64,000 bases of DNA from Lutraria lutraria. Taxonomy: Eukaryota; Mollusca; Bivalvia; Venerida; Mactridae. The stretch covers positions 14,981,479-15,045,478 of the forward strand of contig OZ026837.1 of assembly GCA_964023205.1 (NCBI GenBank), written 5' to 3'. A program made the position numbers and the translations under genes. The notes beneath the pieces are model-generated. The model did not search any database. It was not told where the DNA came from and worked only from the letters and a program-made list of their open reading frames with translations. This document shows, piece by piece, positions 37,140 through 48,619 of this stretch (the first letter of the stretch is position 1; each line of letters begins with the position of its first letter).

Positions 37140-37355
37140 TTTTTATCGCCTCGCCATGTGAAATTGCGGAATTGCATAAAGTGTTAATTACCCCTGTCTG
37201 ACAATTCAAATTTTGGTTTCCGAGCAATAACTCGAGAAGTATGTCATGGAATGGTTTCATATTTTACATGAAGGTGTATAACAATAAAATACAGGACTGA
37301 TGTAGTTTGATTTCAGTTAAAATCCAAACATTTTCCAAGGAGTTATGTCCCTTTT
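37140..37355. repeat. Same dispersed repeat family, 5' part
   Basis: 'caaattttggtttccgagca' and 'catgaaggtgtataacaata' match 23470-23560. Confidence 0.65.
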
Positions 37356-37566
37356 TGATTTAATGCTCACCATTGACACATTTCTATTTTTGTCGGAGCC
37401 CTACTTTTTTCTGAAAAAGCCCTTTTAACCCTACTTTATCCATTCAAAATGAAATTTAAAAAATGCATAATGATACTTTGAATATTTCTTAAGTTGTATT
37501 TTCAGTTCCTTGTGATTAGTAGTTCGCATGTGTGTGCGTGTGGTTTCACCTTGAAATGCTATGTAC

Positions 37567-37677
37567 CCTTTTCGAATAGTTATGCCTGGTTCGATCTTTA
37601 TCATGCCCGTTGTAAAGCACTAATACAAGCCTCAACCGTTTCCTATGATTATCTTTCTTGTTTTAATGAGACAGTTG
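37567..37677 (-). repeat. SINE-C internal fragment
   Basis: 'tgcccgttgtaaagcactaa' and 'cctatgattatctttcttg' match the middle of the copy at 36251. Both ends are lost. Confidence 0.5.
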
Positions 37678-38405
37678 CATAAATGTGAAGTTTGTAAACT
37701 AATAAATGTTCCTTGATGTCACACTGTTTAATGTTTCAATCAATTTAGCTTTGTACAGAGTATATCTAGTAGGTTGATGTATTTCACTCTATAATCATAT
37801 CTGTGTCTGTTATGTTTCTAATTAACAAAGGGATCACTCAAGATTGATTAACCTGACTTCGGTTACATGAAGGATTAAGTTCTTGCAAGTAAAACTGATC
37901 AGATGATCGAGACACTCATGATGCCATTAAATCTTTTGATAAACAGGTTCTAAGGAAATTCTTTGTCTACAGAAATTGTACCTCAGTTCTTTATGTCATA
38001 TGAACAGTTTTGTCACCCTATAATTCTTCATATTACAGGCCTGTAGAAAGCAATTACTGATTGGATCGGGTAGGGGGGGGGGGCTCTTTCAAGCCACCCC
38101 CGTTCCTTCAGCCCTGTATTATTTCATAATGATGTGAGTACCAGAACAAGGTTAAATGTTAGTGTGTTACTATGTCGCCATTATGTTGTTAGGCCACATT
38201 GTGTTTTTCCCGAGCATGTTCTTTAATTGTTCACGGTGTAATGTCCGTACAACAGTCAACAGTGGGAAGGACAAACTAAGGCTGTTGTTGTGATAGTGAA
38301 AATAGAGTAAAATGTCAATTTGGGTTGCTAGTATACTGACTGTAACAGAGAGGTGGCTGTTGTTCAGAGGTGACTGTTCATGGAGGTTACACTTCATTTA
38401 GGACT

Positions 38406-38489
38406 ATATCGAGGGTTCAGTGCAACACTGTCGTAACTTGTTCTTATTCCAGTATGAGTTACGACGCTGTTGCTTTGAACCCTTGATAT
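38406..38489. repeat. 84-nt hairpin, 33-bp arms
   Basis: The left arm 38406-38438 and right arm 38457-38489 pair at 28 of 33 positions, with 3 more G:U pairs as RNA, around an 18-nt loop. The arms carry 'gggttca' and 'tcgtaact'. TA steps near the ends also allow a very short Tc1-like element. Confidence 0.75.
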
Positions 38490-39611
38490 GTCTTTATGTT
38501 CTGTTATCTAATTTGCACCTAATTACTAGTAAGCTAGGTTTGATATATTACTTGTATTTCTGGCTGTGTCTGGACATTTGTTAGACGCTATAATTGATTG
38601 TGATTGTTTCAATTATGTATTCTGCTGTAGTCTGATATATAGCATGTTTGGTGTGATTACTGCTGTCAACATTCATGGTCAAAGTCTAATCAAGGTCTGA
38701 CTTGATTCTTATACTCAGAATTGTATAGATGCTCAAGAAAATGGTAGACTTTTGTATGTAAGCTTAATATGCTTATGATTGCATTTTCCTATGTGAAATT
38801 GTATAAGGCCTGATAAAAAGTCAGAAAAATGTTTACGGTTTCACGACCAAGGACTTATGAACACACATGGATTCGCAACTGTTAAATATAGCTAAAATGA
38901 TACCAAGACTCAAAAGAATCGCACAATCCATTGTAATACTTGACAATTTCTTACCATTTCTGACAGCTTTAATCCTTAAATATTCAGACAACTATGGAAA
39001 TTGGGCACCGGAAATTGGTTGGGATCAGATACAACAAGCTGCATAAAGACAAGTCTTTGAATGATGTCATAATTTTTTTATTTTGATATAGCCACTAGAA
39101 AAAAGAGCAGTTGAATTTATGGATTCTCCGTTGTTTTTTCTCGATACAAAAAATTATGAGGACAGATCAGGCCAGTTTAATTCCCCACTTCACTGAACAT
39201 TTATATCTTGGTCATAAATGATTAATGGGCCCTTTTTTGGCTGAAGTATTGTTTTGTTGAGATATTGGATTGGGTATTTCATCATTCTTGACACATTTTT
39301 TTAGTATTTATAATGTTAAAGTGTGCAAATATCTCTTCCATGCTTTTGCTTTTTCCTTGCTGATCGCAAAAATTGTTCAGCATGCTGAGATTAAATTTAT
39401 GCTTGGTTCTTAAATATTAGGTTGACACTTAATGAAACAATGCCCCCTTTTTTGCTTAGAAATGTGGTGAAGTTGCTACATATCAGCTGATATCTTAGTA
39501 ACTTATGGGATGTGTTCACGAAAATAAATATACATGTACATGTATTGTATCATGAATAATGGCCTCTTTCAATGTAAGGTTTCTTACTGTGCTTTGAATA
39601 CTTTCAAATAC

Positions 39612-40054
39612 TAGGGCTGTGGCGAGTATCCGAGTACTCGGGTAATCAAATTGAAAAATCGAATATGAATAATCGTCATTACTAAGATTCGTGATTCGCA
39701 ATATTGTTTTTTAAAACTGTATTATTTGATCTTAAAATCCCCCTTTCTCTGAATGAATATTGTCCCATCATTGACCTTTTTTTTGTCAAGATGTCCAATC
39801 GTTTCTTTAAATAATGATGCCAGTAAATCAATTAAATGTAAGGGAGTACATATAAATTTAAGCCATAGAACAATTTATATTCATTTACTTCAATATTCCT
39901 AAAAGGAATTAAATTTAGCTGTCTACAGGACTGCAATTTTGAAGTTTTAGATGGGTTACTTGATAACAAATGATTCGTGATTCGATTTGTGGATTGTAAG
40001 TGTTGAATCGTGGATTGGATCGGATCGCCACTTACCCAATGATCCACAGCCCTA
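39612..40054. mobile_element. hAT-type MITE, 443 bp
   Basis: Ends tagggctgtgg and ccacagcccta are inverted, with an exact 8-bp duplication tcaaatac (39604-39611 and 40055-40062). The inner part has 'gattcgtgattcg' motifs on both sides. No transposase. Confidence 0.92.
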
Positions 40055-40189
40055 TCAAATACCACCCTATACAATCTAATAATGATCTTAAATATAAGTT
40101 TAGATGAGTACCAAGTAGATTATAAAAAAAGTTACTTTAAAACCTCTCCATGAATATACAAGTCATGCCTATTTGACAGCTAAGGTCTG

Positions 40190-40331
40190 TCCATAACCAA
40201 ACCTTAAATACTGGAGAACTATTTGGCCTTAGCTCCTCAGATTTGGTTTGGAGGTTGGTTATCACATGTAGATGATACTTACTATCCAGTTGACCTTTTG
40301 GGAGTATCAGTGTTTCACAAACACTTCTTGT
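40190..40331. repeat. Same dispersed repeat, 3' part
   Basis: 'ttggccttagctcctcagat' to 'tgtttcacaaacacttcttg', then the 101-nt hairpin. Confidence 0.75.
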
Positions 40332-40342
40332 CAATATTAATA

Positions 40343-40443
40343 GTTACAGGGTTAGTAACTGACCCGATACGGCATATAAGGGTCTGTGGAAAACCATATG
40401 GGGCGAGGTATATCCGTATCGGGCCAGTTACTATCCCTGTAAC
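40343..40443. repeat. 101-nt hairpin, 30-bp arms
   Basis: Arms 40343-40372 and 40414-40443 pair at 28 of 30 positions ('gttacaggg' outermost, 'cccgatacgg' innermost). The 41-nt middle has some further pairing. It directly follows a 'cacaaacacttcttg' repeat. Confidence 0.78.
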
Positions 40444-41167
40444 GATTATATCACGCAGACTACCTTCCTCATAATCATTTCCTGTAAAAGCCTCCATTAC
40501 ATACCCAATATTTAAATATAAATGACTCCATTACAGACCTAATATATTCTGTTAACCTAATATAGGACATATTAGGTCACCATGTGACGTCAAATCATCC
40601 AATGACAGAGGCGTATTTTGTAGTAGGCGTGATGTAGTTTTTTCTGGTTCTTTATCCCGCCTGATGTGAAAGCAATGATTCATGCTTCACCTAATTCCTG
40701 TGATTTTCACCCATGATCTTTTAATGGTCTTGAAACAATCTGCCGCAAACCATGCACCTCCAACTCTGATACATGGTTATCATACTAATTGTTCTCCCCA
40801 AAGCTGGTGCTGCACTCTATGAAGTGATTCACCTTCCCTTCTATGTTAAAAGACCTTCTCAGCCTATCTTCTGTACTGTATTTAATAAATCTCTAACTGA
40901 TGCCTCTCTGTCCTACCATTGTTACCAATGATTCTTGTTACATTGAATGAGTGTCTGTGAGGCATAATTTGTGTGAACATGATGGCTTTAGACATTTTCA
41001 TTATGATAAATGATCTGATTCCAATGTTCCAGGATAATCTGGTGTCCTTAAGTGGCTCTGTTCATTATTTAGTTTCTATTTTTGTCTCTATTATGAATTG
41101 GACCAGCATTATTGATAAGAGCTTTACATGGTCTGGTGTTACTTGGCATTAATTCTGCTTTGTCTAT

Positions 41168-41407
41168 TGTTTGTTTGAGTTTTATGCCCCTTTTCAACAC
41201 TCAGAGTCAATATGGGGTGGACAGTTCACCTAACCATCGTTCCTGCAAAGAACCAGTAATAGACTCCCATCCTCGTAAGCAACTGCTTACTTTCTCACAT
41301 AAAGAGACATGGTCGATAGCTGGGCTCAAACCCATGAGCCTTTATCAGTGAGAGGTTACAGTGATTTGAAGTCAGCGACCTTAACAACTTGACCGTAGAG
41401 GTGGGTT
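41168..41407 (-). repeat. SINE-A copy 2
   Basis: Reverse complement of the same family: 'gttttatgccccttttcaac' at the left (tail) to 'gacttgaagtcagcgacctt'-type head at the right. Confidence 0.88.
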
Positions 41408-41529
41408 AGTGATTTCTAGTTAGAGACATGGGCATGAACTGCTGCTATGAGACAATTTCTCATTCATCCATTCATTCATTCTTCTTCCTGATCACCTTCC
41501 CTGGCATTATGGTGGGCACCATCTTCTTT

Positions 41530-41636
41530 GCCTTCATGGTCGAGTGGTTAAGGTCGCTGACTTCAAATCACTGTAACCTCTCACTGATAGTGAGTCGTGG
41601 GTTATAGCATGCTGAGGAACAATGGTTAGGTGAACT
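41530..41636 (+). repeat. SINE-A copy 3, internally deleted
   Basis: Intact head 'ggtcgagtggttaaggtcgc' and 'cactgtaacctctcactgat', then a jump to 'aacaatggttaggtgaac'. It faces away from copy 2 only about 120 bp distant. Confidence 0.85.
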
Positions 41637-42216
41637 TAGGTGGATCTTTTTCAGTTCCTCACTTGTTATCGTACTTCAAGCATGTTACCCTGATGTTACT
41701 ATACAGTCCATGCTTTGATTTAAAGTTGCTGACTCAGGATAGCTGTAACAAACACCAGTACCATGCAAATTGCCATAAATCTGGTGCCAGACTGATTGGA
41801 ACATGCCACTTATGTCGTCACAGGAGGCTGTTAGTTTGTGTCGGTTATTTCGGTAAATTGATTTCAATTTTCAACACGTCTTGATTCTATTGCATACTGG
41901 TTAACATTTGAAAATACAGTGAAAAATTTCATTTAACACATTTGTTTCTGAAATGAATGTTGTTGTCTGGCCAATTTATATTCATTTTGTCAACGAACAC
42001 AAGCCATGATACAGCTTGTCTATTGGTCTATATGACTACTTTGCTAGGCAGTACCCATTGGTAGACTGTGTTTAAAAACAGATTATTTTAGACGTATATG
42101 CTTGGTTAGGGAATTTGGAAGAAGGGATTATTGTGGGGAAGGTAGGGTGTTTTGTATGGTTTCTTCTAGGCATCTTTTTCTATGATATGACATTTGGCTT
42201 GACACTCTCATGTCAA

Positions 42217-42430
42217 GATTTTTATGCCCCCGTATCAATAGATGGGGGGGGTGTATATTACTTTCGGCATGTCTGTCTGTCTGTCTGTTTGTACCACACT
42301 TTAACCTTGCCTGTAAAATCAAAACGCTTCCACCTACAATCATCTAACTTCATAAGTTTTTTATTTTTATGTTGGTTCCTCATGGCACCACCTGTACATT
42401 TTAAAGTCACCCAGAGTGGGCATTGCATTT
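42217..42430. repeat. 'tatgcccccgtatcaatag' dispersed repeat
   Basis: A typical start 'tttttatgcccccgtatcaa' with a G run, then 'tgtctgtctgtctgttt' and 'caatcatctaacttcataag'. The right boundary is unclear. Confidence 0.5.
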
Positions 42431-42776
42431 TAATAACACATCATGTATTCTTCCTCATATCATATAATAATAGATAAACGGAGGAAAAGAAGTAAACTGA
42501 AACTGTGTTTGAGCTCAGAGACAAGGTGATTATATATTAATTAAGATAACAGTTTCTTTTTCGATGATGACTGGATTGTTAGTGTTAATGTGAGAGACTT
42601 AAGTATTATTTGTGCATTAAAAGTGTTCTTTTGTTATCAATATTTTTCCTCACATTTTCAAATTTGGACAAAATTGCTAAGCTTGGGGTGTAGTTTGAGG
42701 TGTATGAAAATGGCAGTATATTGGATAATTTACACTTGTGTAGACTTACTTATTCAACTTTCTGGACACCCACTTA

Positions 42777-42964
42777 TGGAGGACCATGGGTTTGAACCCC
42801 ACTACTGACCATGTTTCATTATGTGAGAAAGTACGCAATAACTGTTGCTTACGGAGGATGGGAGTCTAGTACTGGTTCTCCCCAGGAACAATGGTTAGGT
42901 GAAATATCCTCCTCATATGACTCTGACTGTTGAAAAGGGTTGTAAAACCCCAAACCAAACAAAC
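42777..42964 (+). repeat. SINE-A copy 4, 5'-truncated
   Basis: Begins near the B box 'catgggtttgaaccccacta' and continues through the body to 'gttgaaaagggttgtaaaac' and an (aaac)-type tail. Confidence 0.85.
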
Positions 42965-44122
42965 AGATTGACTTTCTGGCTGAATTCAGACAGGCCGTCC
43001 TCTCAAAGAACTGTATATTTATGTGCGGAAACACAAATTATAAATAAATTACGTTAAAATGCCTCAGTAATTGGTGTTACTTACTTAAATCGATAGAAAT
43101 AACAATAATCTTTGTGAAAGTGCCTTGAATATTCTGTTTTTGAGGTCAAATTTCAATTACTTAAACTTTATTTACTATTTTACTAAAATTATCAGTAACT
43201 GTTGTTTTGTATTCAGGCTCTCCATATTGGTTTGATTTGAAACTCAGGTGATTTACGTGTTCACCTGTCGTGACAACAATTGGACAGAAAATATTGTATC
43301 CTGGGTCTTTGTTTACCTCCTCGATCATAGACTAGAAAAAATGTTATGACCAAAAAATATTGGATGGTCCATTAAAAACTTTTATTTTCAAAACTCCTTT
43401 CAGTTCATCCCAAATATCTAGTAGTTTGGATTTTGCTGTCAGAAATTTTAAGGTCAGTCAGGTAAATGTAAACAGAACTTTTTTTCTGCTATTTAATTGT
43501 TAATTGGTTTTTAGGAAGAATTATCCTATGTTATTATATATCTTTTGAATGAGAGTTTTTACAGCCATCATTCTATTGGATTCAATATTTTGTTGAATAG
43601 ACAAAATTGATTCTGATGCAAGGTTTGTGGAGAAATTATATTTTACGTTTTATAAATCATAAAATTGGAAGATATCAATAATCATTGCAAGGTGCTGATT
43701 GTTAAACCTGATATGTTTCAAATTTAATAAGTTCTAGAATATCAATTTATTATTATCTTCACTTTCACTTTAATTTTCACATGATCTAGCTATGCATTGC
43801 TATTACTAAATTGAAAATCCTTGAATTTACATATTTCGCGCCATTTTGTCAATGAAATCTCCTCACCACTGTGATTGAAGAAATCATTGGATGTAATTTA
43901 ATGGAGTAAAAGATTCACTTCAAAATGGAACATGTATGCTTTTTGCACCGACAAATTTGTAATAGATTTACAGGCTCTATAAACCTATTCAAGGAATTAT
44001 AAAGAAATTGGGATGTTGAATTTGAGATTTCAAAGTAGAAGATAATTGGTCTCCTGACACTTTATCAATTGAAATGTATTCAGTTTGAAATACTAACAGA
44101 GTCCTTAGATCTAGAATCACAT

Positions 44123-44297
44123 AGGGCTGAAATAAGAATAAAATAGTGTGGAGCACTTTAGCACTGGGTAGGTTGGTAGGGATTTTTTTTACTATATAAC
44201 AAAAGTAAAAAAAACGTCGATTTTTTTTTATTTATTAGCTAGGATTCTCTTGGGTAGGTAGGAGCACTCCAAACAAACTTATTTTTATTTTCAGTCT
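44123..44297. mobile_element. 'gggctgaaataaaaataag' MITE, copy 1
   Basis: Left 'gggctgaaataagaataaa', right 'cttatttttattttcagtct', inverted. The interior has 'gggtaggttggtagg' and 'ggtaggtaggagcactcc'. Confidence 0.78.
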
Positions 44298-44380
44298 ATA
44301 GAGTCAATTTCTGTTCTTGTCAGTTGTGTCAGATTTAGGCTATGCATGGTTCTCCATGGTTAGTTAGATTATACAAAATA

Positions 44381-45491
44381 CAGTAAAACCCCGATTATCC
44401 GAAGTCGTCGGGACCGAAAAATTACTTCGGATAATCCGGGGTTTCGGATAATCCAGGGTAAGGGAAATCTAGACAAACGTATGAAAATAAAGGGAGATCA
44501 CTCCCATATATATGGCGTACACGTTCAGAACAAAATTAATGTGTTATGAATCATATTTTATTTTCGAAAAAATACATTTTAGGATAAACATGTGTATGTT
44601 TAACGTAAAAACAAATGTATGAGTAGTTTGTACTATTCTTTATTAGTCAAAGTCACGAGGATCCCAAAGTGAAACTACGAATACAAATGAATACCCAAAA
44701 CGGTAGCACATGTCTTTTACAATTAAAGCACGGTAATCCATCGATAAAAAGAAATCATGAAATGAAATATACACGGGATATAGAATAAGCAGACTATTTA
44801 GATAAATTATAAACAGAAATAAAATGAAAGTTTCATTTTATCGCTACAGTCACAGACATGTACACTTACGAGCGTCACACAAATCGTTGTCGTCCTAAGA
44901 TATCCTAGCATATCGTGTTTGTATTCATTTTCCGAAAATGGGATGAATTTGAAATCGAGTGCCGGTGATTAATATTGGTAATGTGTATTGTTTGTCGATT
45001 TAGCAAACTTCAAAAGTAAAATGAACATTTTTAATGTTAGTTGCTTATTAAAGTGAAATTATGATGCAATTTATAAATGAAGCGAAAAATAAATAGAAGG
45101 TGAATGATCTAACCGAGTCCGTATCGCAATAGGCTAATTTTGTTCCCATTACTGCAAACAATGATCCAAACCAACAATCCATTGTTCACGTACAGTGGTT
45201 TGATAATTTGTTGTTCGCACCCCTTGTCACGCTAAGAAATCCTACAATGGATTTAACTGACCAATCAGAGTTAATTGTCGACTTCGGATAACAGGTGTGA
45301 AAATACGCATTCGGATGATTGTGGGGACCAGTTTATCACTTTGGATAAGCCATGGTATTTGGATTAGACGATTCGGATAATCGAGGTTTATTTGCATTGA
45401 ATTATATAGAGGGACATTCGGGACCGAAATTTCATTTCGGATGAGACCAGGTTTTCGGATAATCCGAGTTCGGATAATCGAGGTTTTACTG
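44381..45491. mobile_element. Non-autonomous pogo/Tigger-like DNA transposon
   Basis: 1,111 bp. The ends are inverted: cagtaaaaccccgattatcc on the left and the complement of ggataatcgaggttttactg on the right, flanked by TA on both sides. TA duplications and CAGT ends fit the Tc1-mariner/pogo group. Subterminal 'ttcggataatcc' is repeated several times at both ends. There is an extra internal terminus-like copy at about 45355-45400. No transposase reading frame was seen. Confidence 0.88.
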
Positions 45492-45696
45492 TATTTAGTT
45501 TCTTCTCTCTTAATTATAGACTACTTATCATTTCCCCTGTTATCTTACATCTGAATTGTTTCTGTGGTTTTAATTTTCTGATCATGACAGCTTTCTAAAA
45601 CTGATAATGTTGGGTTAACATCCTAATTGGCTAATTTAATTTAATTTTTTTATTGAAATTCTAACCAGCCGTGATGTGAGCTTAATTACATATATT

Positions 45697-45876
45697 GTCA
45701 AACCTGTGAACAAAGCCCAACCTTGGGAAAGACAAAAATATGGCCTTTATTGACAGGTGGTCATTATTTGGAGATCATTTTGTTCTGAATAATCAATGAA
45801 GTTTTTTAAATGAATGGCCCCTTATTTACAGGTTGGCCTATATTTGGAAGTGGTAGCTAACACAAGTTGGGCTGTA
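45697..45876. mobile_element. 'cagtcaaacctgtg' MITE
   Basis: 'tgtcaaacctgtgaacaaag' to 'aacacaagttgggctgta', both ends with a few changes. Confidence 0.83.
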
Positions 45877-45895
45877 TTGCAGTAGCATATATCCA

Positions 45896-46075
45896 TACAG
45901 TACAACCTCTGTAGAACAACACCCTGAGAGAGCTGGAAATAGTGGCCATTATTTAGAGGTTGTTGCTCTACAGAGGTTAAATTTACAGTAAATATCAACT
46001 TAGGGAAATTTTGAAGGTGTTGTTACAGAGAGGTTGTTGCTCTATAGAGAGCTGCTCTGGAGAGGTTTTACTGTA
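45896..46075. mobile_element. 'acagtacaacctct' MITE, copy 4
   Basis: 'tacagtacaacctctgtaga' and 'ggagaggttttactgta'. It lies about 20 bp from a SINE-B and about 20 bp from another MITE. Confidence 0.9.
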
Positions 46076-46095
46076 GTTGTAAAAAACTGTAGGGG

Positions 46096-46501
46096 CCTCC
46101 ATGCTAGTGCAGCGATAGTCTCTGACTTTTAATCACTAACCCAGCACTGCTGCAAGTTTGAATCCGACCTCAGGGTTCTTAATTATTTAAACAAGCAGCC
46201 ACAGACTGGTTTAGCCGCTAAGAAATGAGTTTAGGCCGGTTAAAATCTCGAAGCTTTAAAAAATATTGCTGGAAAAATGCCTGGACCTCCTCACCCCCCA
46301 GCAGGCCTGTTGACTACAAACTTTGAGAACCCGCCGCCTGCGACCAAACAGACAAAATTTCACATGAATGTCTCCTATTCCAGCTAATGAAAGGTCAGTG
46401 GTTCTACCCAGCTGTAAAGCCCCAGGGGTTTTCCTCCACTGTTAAAGTTGGAAAGTCATCAAATGACCCTAGCTGTTGGAGTCACATTAAATCCCAAATA
46501 A
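46096..46501 (+). repeat. SINE-B interrupted by a MITE
   Basis: Head 'catgctagtgcagcgatagt' with B box 'gcaagtttgaatccgacc'. After a nested MITE the body resumes at 'gcgaccaaacagac' and runs through 'gctgtaaagccccaggggtt' and 'gttaaagttggaaagtcatc' to an A-rich tail at 46497. Confidence 0.8.
46165..46332 (+). mobile_element. 'cagggttctcaataa' MITE nested in SINE-B
   Basis: Left end 'cagggttcttaatta', inner 'cacagactggtttagccgct' and 'cctcctcaccccccagcagg', right end 'aactttgagaaccc'. Same family as 4981-5155. Confidence 0.8.
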
Positions 46502-47152
46502 AAAAAAATGTCAAAAACTGAAATGAAAATTTCTGCCTATTGTATATCTCTAACTTCCAGCTTTTGAAAAATTCTTGAAATGTTGAAAAAATTGAAAAAT
46601 GTGTTTCCTTAATTCAAACCCAGACTTTGTGTGATTTTAACTTATTAATATCTTGTTAGTATCGATATTATCAAGATGCCTGTCTATCCAGTGGTTTCCA
46701 GGAAGTCTCGACAGAACTAATGCAGCATTAAGTCATTGCTTCTACGTTAAGGTGGATTCTATCATAAAATCTAGCCCCTGGTTGTTAATATCATGTTTAG
46801 TATGCGATGAGCTCACTCAATCGGAGATTTTTGTGTTCTCTGATTGATGTTGAATATCATTAGCGGATAACCTTGGTGCAATACGTCATACAATATGGAG
46901 ATAGATTGGCCGAACTCATTTCCTGTTCGTTGCTTTTAGTCACTGGTTACTGTCTTGTCGATGATGTTACTAGTTACTGGCGTTGGAATATAGTTTGCAC
47001 AAATAGTTCTAGTTTTTCGTGAGCCGGTGATTTCTGAGCAGACATTGTGTAGGCAGTCAAAATAAAACGTAATCTCACTGATAATGGAGACAACATGAAA
47101 CAAAAATAAAAATATGATAAAGTTTATATCCTAATATATTGGGGATGCTTTT

Positions 47153-48305
47153 TAGCTCACATGTCACAAAGTGACAATGTGAGCTATAAGGATCACTCTC
47201 CGTCAGGCGTCCGGCGTCGTGCGTCGTCAAACTTTTTGTTGTGACCACACTAGGGGCCACATTTTTGGCTCAATTTTAGCAAAACTGGGTCAGAACGTTA
47301 ATATCAACAAAATCTCGGACGAGTTCGATATTGGGCCATTTGGGGTCAAAAACTAGGTCACCAGGGCCAAATAAGGGAAAACCTTGTGAACACTGTAGAA
47401 ATCACTGTTTTGAATTTATCTTCATGAAACTTTGTCAGAATGTTTATTTTAATAATATGTAGGTCAAGTTTGAAAATGGGTAATTTCTGTAGTAAAATTA
47501 GGTCACTAGGGCAAATTGCTGGAAAACCTTGTGAACACTCTAGAAGTCACTGTTTTGATTGGATGATCATGAAACCTTGTCAGAATGTTTGTCTTCATAA
47601 TATCTTGGACGAGTTTGAACATGGGTCATCTTGGGTCAAAAACTAGGTCGCTAGGTCAAATCTTATAAAAAACCATGTTAACACTGTAGATTTCACAGTT
47701 ATTATTGGATCTTCACCAAACTTTGTCAAATCGTTTGTTTTAATGATATAACGGTCAAGTATAAATATGGGTCATCTGGGGTCAATAACTAGGTCACCAG
47801 GTCAAATCTTAGGAAAACTTTGTTAACACTGTAGATGTCACAGTTTTAATTGGATCTTCACCAAACCTTGTCAAAATGTTTGCCTCAATGATATGTGGGT
47901 CAAGGATGAACATGGGTCAGCCGGGTTCAAAAACTGGGTCACAAGGTCAAATCTTAGGTAAAAATCTTGTAAAAGCTCTAAATGTCATGGTTTTGATCTT
48001 GGCCAAACCTTGTCAGATTGTTTGTCTTAATGGTATTAAGGACAAGTTCAAATATGGGTCACCTAGGGTCAAAAACCAGGTCACAAGGTCAAATCTTAGG
48101 AAAACCTTATTAACACTGTAGATGTCAAATTTTGATCGTATCTTCACCAAACCTAGTCAGACTGTTTGTCTTAATGATATGTAAGACAAATTCGAACATA
48201 GGTCGTCTGGGGTCAAAAACTAGGTCACCGGTTCAAAACAATGTTTTAATGAGTGAACAGTGATTGTCATGTGATGCGATATAGGGCCATCTTGGCCCTC
48301 TTGTT
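47153..48305. repeat. Long dispersed repeat made of seven ~145-bp units
   Basis: It starts with a near-palindrome, tagctcacatgtcac / gtgacaatgtgagcta (47153-47186), and ends with gggccatcttggccctcttg. In between, 'aaaaactaggtcacc' recurs at about 47350, 47496, 47641, 47787, 47932, 48074 and 48218, spacing 142-146 bp. Each unit also carries 'cttcaccaaaccttgtcag' and 'aacactgtagatgtcac'. A shorter relative lies at 33650-33975. Family assignment is unknown; I regard it as typical of bivalve genomes. Confidence 0.88.
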
Positions 48306-48619
48306 TATTTTTTGTTAATTTAAATTAAAAAAGAATGGACATTGTGCTCCGAAGAAACACTAGAAAATATCAGACCTTTTTCTACTGTTACAATTTCAAA
48401 AATCCCCTTGCTAGACGAAAGCATACAAATAATATACCTGGTGCTTTAATGTGAATGAAATGTGAATTAGATCTTAAGACAAGCCTGTGATTTGTTTGTG
48501 ACAAGTCACGGATACATGGGAAAGAATGAAGAGTTTTATATTAGTGATAGACATGGCTTACTGTATCATTGCTATATTAAGCCAACATAAGTTGAATGAA
48601 AAATATCATTTCACAATCT

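Larger units (their letters stand above)
30164..44122. other. Gene-free stretch, 30.2-44.1 kb
   Basis: Between the listed repeats (30164-31441, 32336-33270, 33976-34983, 35162-36250, 38490-39603, 40444-41167, 42965-44122) I recognise no gene. Ttg-rich and tca-rich microsatellites occur at 31144-31162 and 41460-41482. Confidence 0.65.

Noticed and set aside
42115..42477. 120-residue plus-strand frame
   Set aside because: Overlaps the dispersed 'tatgcccccgtatcaatag' repeat; the Cys- and Val-rich part comes from a 'gtctgtctgtc' run.
47184..48250. Hormone-receptor half-site-like 'aggtca' motifs in series
   Set aside because: They recur because the 145-bp repeat unit recurs; spacing is about 145 bp, so no response element is implied.
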